A stretch of DNA of 46,197 nucleotides from a bacterium (GTDB lineage Bacteria > Planctomycetota > Planctomycetia > Planctomycetales > Planctomycetaceae): contig WGMU01000025.1 of NCBI GenBank assembly GCA_016124895.1, forward strand, positions 1-46,197, given 5' to 3'. Shown here one piece after another: positions 43,201-46,197 of this stretch. A model generated the notes under the pieces. It saw only the letters and a program-made list of their open reading frames with translations, was not told where the DNA came from and searched no databases. The first letter of the stretch is position 1; the number at the start of each line of letters is the position of its first letter. The position numbers and the translations under genes are program-made.

Positions 43201-45132
43201 GGCCACATTCCACAACCGCAGCTTGTTGTCCGCAGTCCCACTCAGAACCTGACTGCCACTGGAAACGAAGGCCACCGCAGTAATGCTGCCGGTTGAACCT
43301 TCCAGCCTGATCTGTTCCGGCTGCTGAGCGTTCGCCGGGTTCCAGATGCGCACCGTCCTGTCTGCCGATCCAGTCACCAGCCGTGCGTTGTCTGCGGAGA
43401 AAGCAATCGCCGTGACCGCTGCCGAGTGCCCTGTCAGAGTATGGAGCAACTGGCCGTTTTCAAGATTCCGCACAAAGACGACGTGCTTTCCATTGGCCAC
43501 GCCAGCCACCGCAGCGAGCTTCCGCGAGGGGCTCACGACAATTTCAGACACCGGCGCGCCGACAGTCCCTTCAAACGCCACTGTTTGCGGCAGAGCCAGA
43601 TTCCACAAAGTGATGCCACCGTTCTCGACGCCGGTCACAAGCTGCCTGCCGTCTGCCGAAGAAGCAACCGCCGTTGCCGGCACAGCGTTCGTGTTCGCCG
43701 TCGCGCCCGACCAGCGGGCGATCAGTTTCTTCCCGGCGACATTCCACAGACTGACACTGCCATCGGCCGCAGTCGTTGCCAGTTGAGGCACCAGCTTTGA
43801 CAACGCCTCCGTGTTACCACCGGCGGCTGCGACGGCGACATGATCGACGACGAATGCCATCGAAGTGGGAACGCCGTTGTCGAGTTTCCATGTCACCAGC
43901 TCTCTGTTGTCATCCGCCGCGATGACACGAACCGTCCCATCTGCCGCACTCATGGCAACAAACCGACGATCACCGCTGACGGCAAGCTGCTGCAGATTCG
44001 GCAATCCCACCGCCAGTTTCTGCGGAGCTGACGACGGCAGCGTCCATGTGCGCAGCAGATTCTCAGCTCCCCCCGAGACCAGCAGCGGTTCGGGATTCGG
44101 CTGCTGTTCTGTCGGCACCGCGGTCGCCACGAGTTCGACCGCATTCACAGCGACAGGCGTCTCGATCAATCCAGACAGAGAACCATCCGCTGTATTCCAC
44201 ACGCGAATCGACTGGTCAGCCGATCCGGAAACCAGTCGCGTACTGTCCGTCGAGAATTTCAACGAGGTGACTCGGTCGGTATGTCCGTTGAGTGTCGCTC
44301 CAGCCGCTCCGGTTTCTGCGTTCCACAGACGAATTGTGTGATTCGGTCCGGACGACGCGATCCACTTGCGATCAGGACTCACCGTGAGTGCGGTCACCTC
44401 CGCTCCCGTGGCGAGCGTCGTCCGGACGACGTCGCTCGGCCGCCGCCACAGCTTGACTTCACGAAAGCTGCCTGACGCCAGCAGGTCGCCGTCGATGCTG
44501 ATCGCCAGTGATTGAACGAGGTCACGATGAGCAATCTGCGGACTGCCCTCACCCGCCGATAGTGCCGGATCGCTGAGCCGAGTGACCAGCTTGCCGGTCG
44601 GCACATGATACAGGAACAACTGATTGGCCCGGCTCGCCGCGACGTACTGGCCGTCGGGTGTGACGGCAACGGCATAGACCGGTCCGATCGTTTTCGCCAG
44701 AGCCTGCCATTTCTTCGGCGAGAGCGTTGCCACGCCGCTGCTGCCGCGTGCCCCCTGATCGATCCACAGCTTCAGCAGTCCGAGTTCCTGAGACGTCAAT
44801 GGTTTCGCCGCGACGTCATTTCCGGCCGGAGGCATCACCGGTTCGTCCTGATGCGACGCCACCTTCAAAATCAGGCTCACCTCTCCCTTTCCAGGAATCG
44901 CCGCCGGTCCAGTGTCGCCCCCCTTAAGAATCCCCTGTGGAGACTCCAGCACGAGATCACCCTGCTTCTCCGTCAGGCTGTGACAAGCCAGACAGTTCTT
45001 CTGCAGGATCGGCAGAATGTCCTTTTCGAAAATCACCGGCTCGGACCGCTGCACATTCGCAACAGGAATCGGCGCCGCCTGACCTGAGTTCAAGGCAGCA
45101 ATCAGTATCAATAAAAAGGAGAACCGTCTCAC
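40276..45132 (-). CDS. Giant periplasmic cytochrome C/WD40 protein with coiled-coil insert
   Basis: A 1618-residue exported protein. GTG 45132 starts the signal VRRFSFLLILIAALNSGQA; a longer frame to 45204 is possible but adds polar residues before the signal. A planctomycete cytochrome C domain follows, with LQKNCLACHSLTEKQGDLVL, the typical VMPPAGND and LGLLKLWIDQGA. Then come WD40-like repeats: by eye I count 21 before and 7 after a coiled coil of about 245 residues (roughly 1066-1310; Ala/Gln/Lys/Glu heptads such as VARATQQQNAAQARVNAAKQ). Many repeats are canonical (TGHSAAVTAIAFSADNARLV, SADRTVRIWNP), some degenerate. Likely a large periplasmic scaffold linking heme-type chemistry with protein or polymer binding. 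The neighbouring upstream gene also encodes an Ala/Gln coiled coil. Confidence 0.93.
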   Translation of the reverse strand: MRRFSFLLILIAALNSGQAAPIPVANVQRSEPVIFEKDILPILQKNCLACHSLTEKQGDLVLESPQGILKGGDTGPAAIPGKGEVSLILKVASHQDEPVMPPAGNDVAAKPLTSQELGLLKLWIDQGARGSSGVATLSPKKWQALAKTIGPVYAVAVTPDGQYVAASRANQLFLYHVPTGKLVTRLSDPALSAGEGSPQIAHRDLVQSLAISIDGDLLASGSFREVKLWRRPSDVVRTTLATGAEVTALTVSPDRKWIASSGPNHTIRLWNAETGAAGATLNGHTDRVTSLKFSTDSTRLVSGSADQSIRVWNTADGSLSGLIETPVAVNAVELVATAVPTEQQPNPEPLLVSGGAENLLRTWTLPSSAPQKLAVGLPNLQQLAVSGDRRFVAMSAADGTVRVIAADDNRELVTWKLDNGVPTSMAFVVDHVAVAAAGGNTEALSKLVPQLATTAADGSVSLWNVAGKKLIARWSGATANTNAVPATAVASSADGRQLVTGVENGGITLWNLALPQTVAFEGTVGAPVSEIVVSPSRKLAAVAGVANGKHVVFVRNLENGQLLHTLTGHSAAVTAIAFSADNARLVTGSADRTVRIWNPANAQQPEQIRLEGSTGSITAVAFVSSGSQVLSGTADNKLRLWNVADAAVLKDFEGHTGSIVSAGFWPGTQPYSVSADKSVRFWNPDDGSQTRAFNHPATPTAAALSPDGQKLAIAGDDKLVRIYQINNGQVLQTLTGHAEAPASVSFSQDDNRLLSVTAKGELIVWDVASGRLLESSADASLTAAVFDFQLDRLLTGDKSGMLAQRPLRFVRHLDGNQQAITSLLVHSNGQTVFATSKDGSFRGYSTANGQQTFATNHGAAINSLAISPDEQTLATAGENNVVRLWQTNGGGFGPQQLTGFPGPVKSVSFSLDGASVLAGSAGDKPATLVFELQSGALQQRFTQHAKPVTGLVLVGEKGHVLSADADSLMTWTTHAMRQIPGHGNQVTSLAALPGTPMEVFSGSLDATARRWNLASAQQLGQYNHGGAVTAVAVRPDGQRLASASDNHTAKLWNINGQQIAEMRGDVKRKVRVARATQQQNAAQARVNAAKQQLDAVEKDLPVKTEAAKKADETLAAASKDVQEKTAARDKAMAEKVAAEKAAIEASKAAQDALLAKLRAEEDAKAATEAVQQAVAKSNQLTTASNASPDNAELKKAATDATAAVQAAQAESQKLAAAVQAPTQAAQTAVNTANQATQKVTQTQKPYTDALAALTTAQSAQNLASQQQVIAARELEEAKAAVPVAKDAHARLEADLEAAKKALEEANKLSQEADLAVRSLAFSPDGRLLASGGEYSSIHTWDGETGTALAAFAGHSASAGCVTFLDDDAIVTGSTDQSVRVWELNPGWGLERTIGAVDQPQLISHRVTSLDFTTEADRLLVAGGTPSRSGELLVFNVADGVRQLFLPQAHDDVIYAARFSPDGKRIASGSADKYIRTFDVASSHPLRRLEGHTNYVLDLAWKGDGSTLVSAAADNTIKVWDPETGDQSRTIPNFGRHVTAVRYIGETDNIVSSCGDKLVRMHTATNGGNFRNFGGASAWLHSVDITPDSNLVAAGTADGKVYLWNGNNGQTLKTLTIGE

Positions 45133-45210
45133 GGCTTCACCGCCCAAAAATGAGTGATTCAGATTCACGGAACTCTGATCCTGGTGTCGATCAGCCTTCC
45201 CCACTTGTTT

Positions 45211-46197
45211 CTATTTCTTTTCTTCAATGGCAATGACTGTCAGCTTCAGCGGATGATCGAGCACCAGGTTCTGTCCGTTGAAATTCATCTGCAGACGGAA
45301 CGTCATGGCGTGTTCGCCCGGCGTCGCATTTGCGTTGGCAGTAATCTTCACCGTGCCGTCGGTCTTGTTCTGATCGATATTGATCCCCGGAATCGACAGC
45401 CCACCGACTCCGCCGGGCAGTTGCGGCTGCACGCTGACGTTCGCATTGAAGTCGAACAGGCGCGTCACCTTAAAGACGACATCCACGCTCTCGCCTTGCT
45501 TCACCGTCGCCGCATCCGGACCTGCATGAGTGATGGGATACTCGGCGATTCTGATCGTTACTGGTGTCGAGGCCGTGTTGAAATTGAAGCCGCGCTTATT
45601 GGCCTGCTGCTGAGTCTGCTGAGCCTTCTGGTCGGCTCGCTGTTTTTCCTGCTGAGCTTGTTGCTGGAACTGCTGAGCAGCCTGCTGTTCCTGATCCGCT
45701 TTCGTCTTCGCTTCCTGTGCCGCCTTCTGCTTCGCGGTTGCTTCTTCCTGTTTCTTTGCCGCCGCCGTGGCAGCTTCAGTTGCGGCTTTCAGTTTTTCAG
45801 CCGCCGCCTTTTCATTCGCTTCCGCCGTGGCGACGGCCTGCTTCAGCCCGGCGTCTTCTGGCTTCGTGGCCAGTTGCTGCTTCGCTGCGTTGAGCTGGTC
45901 AGTCACAGCTTTCAACTCGTTCGCTGCCTGAGCTGCCGCCTGATCGGCCTGAGTCTTCGCTGAGTTGGCTGCATTCAATGCGTTGTTGGCCTCATTGAGC
46001 GTGTTGTTCGCCTGCTGAGCCGCCTGCTGCGACGCCTGCAACTTCTGCTGTGCTTCCGTGAGAATCTTCGCCATTTCCTCCTGACGCTTTTTCGCAGCTT
46101 CCGCCGCTTCCGGATTACGGCTGTACTGCACTCCCTGGGCCATCGACGCCAGATAGAACGTGTAGGTTCCCGGCGGCGTATTGGCCTGCAGACGCAG
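45211..46197 (-). CDS. C-terminal part of an exported coiled-coil/beta-domain protein (cut by the window)
   Basis: The frame runs open to the right edge; 328 residues are visible. It starts mid-domain with LRLQANTPPGTYTFYLASMA, a beta-sandwich strand typical of pre-peptidase/PPC-like repeats, so the ATG at 46143 is internal. A long coiled coil follows, rich in Ala, Gln, Lys and Glu (AQQKLQASQQAAQQANNTL, EKQRADQKAQQTQQQANKRG). A beta domain ends the protein (GESVDVVFKVTRLFDFNANV, GEHAMTFRLQMNFNGQNLVL). It precedes the WD40 gene by 78 bases on the same strand and probably shares its transcript. The matching coiled coils suggest that the two proteins may associate (inference). Confidence 0.85.
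   Translation of the reverse strand: MRLQANTPPGTYTFYLASMAQGVQYSRNPEAAEAAKKRQEEMAKILTEAQQKLQASQQAAQQANNTLNEANNALNAANSAKTQADQAAAQAANELKAVTDQLNAAKQQLATKPEDAGLKQAVATAEANEKAAAEKLKAATEAATAAAKKQEEATAKQKAAQEAKTKADQEQQAAQQFQQQAQQEKQRADQKAQQTQQQANKRGFNFNTASTPVTIRIAEYPITHAGPDAATVKQGESVDVVFKVTRLFDFNANVSVQPQLPGGVGGLSIPGINIDQNKTDGTVKITANANATPGEHAMTFRLQMNFNGQNLVLDHPLKLTVIAIEEKK

Overview
The window looks like chromosomal DNA of a planctomycete (phylum Planctomycetota, probably class Planctomycetia). Protein families typical of that group recur throughout: a DUF1559 protein with a pilin-like N-terminus, DUF1501 proteins with Tat signals, DUF1552 paired with a DUF1587/1592/1588/1585 cytochrome-type protein, DUF1549/DUF1553, ECF sigma factors next to FecR-like proteins, and periplasmic WD40 proteins with a planctomycete cytochrome C domain. 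No rRNA, tRNA, CRISPR array, transposase or phage gene was seen. Both ends cut through genes.

Region 1 (1-11734, minus strand) is a heavy-metal efflux operon. In transcription order it holds a TolC-type outer-membrane lipoprotein, a small secreted protein, a CusB/CzcB-type adaptor, a CusA/CzcA-type RND pump, a Cys-rich secreted protein, a second adaptor with a Cys/His-rich N-terminus, and a second RND pump cut by the window edge. A short dispersed repeat (core GTCGAGGGTCCAGAG and variants) sits in several gene junctions and has also entered two reading frames (tolC and the first pump) without breaking them.

Region 2 (12105-17647, plus strand) holds a translationally coupled DUF1552 and DUF1592-type pair, a tiny lipoprotein frame, and an ECF sigma factor overlapping a two-helix membrane protein. 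Region 3 (17650-20986) is partly decayed. It has a PepSY-family N-terminus fused to a PD40/TolB-like scrap, a 35-residue Cys peptide, a lipoprotein, a DUF1559 gene, a Cys-rich secreted protein, and a degraded copy of the 3' end of the DUF1592-type gene.

Region 4 (21201-29100, plus strand) starts with a secreted Arg/Glu-rich protein containing three helical-hairpin repeats. An overlapping operon follows: ECF sigma factor, FecR-like protein with an Arg/Glu-rich tail, thioredoxin/PDZ protein, and a G8/beta-helix protein fused to an esterase-like domain. A separate 8-repeat WD40 protein comes next.

Region 5 (30472-38281, minus strand) is a second sigma-controlled operon: ECF sigma factor, a FecR-like domain fused to DUF1549/DUF1553, DUF1501, and a large secreted protein that may be a polysaccharide-active enzyme. 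Region 6 (38593-46197, minus strand) carries a partial coiled-coil protein, a 1618-residue cytochrome C/WD40 protein whose repeats I count as 21 + 7 around a long coiled coil, and a second DUF1501 gene ending at a clear intrinsic terminator.

The most unusual points are the palindrome-like repeats living in frame inside membrane and envelope proteins, the two sigma/FecR operons in which the FecR-like partner has extra modules, and the 4 x 7 propeller architecture.
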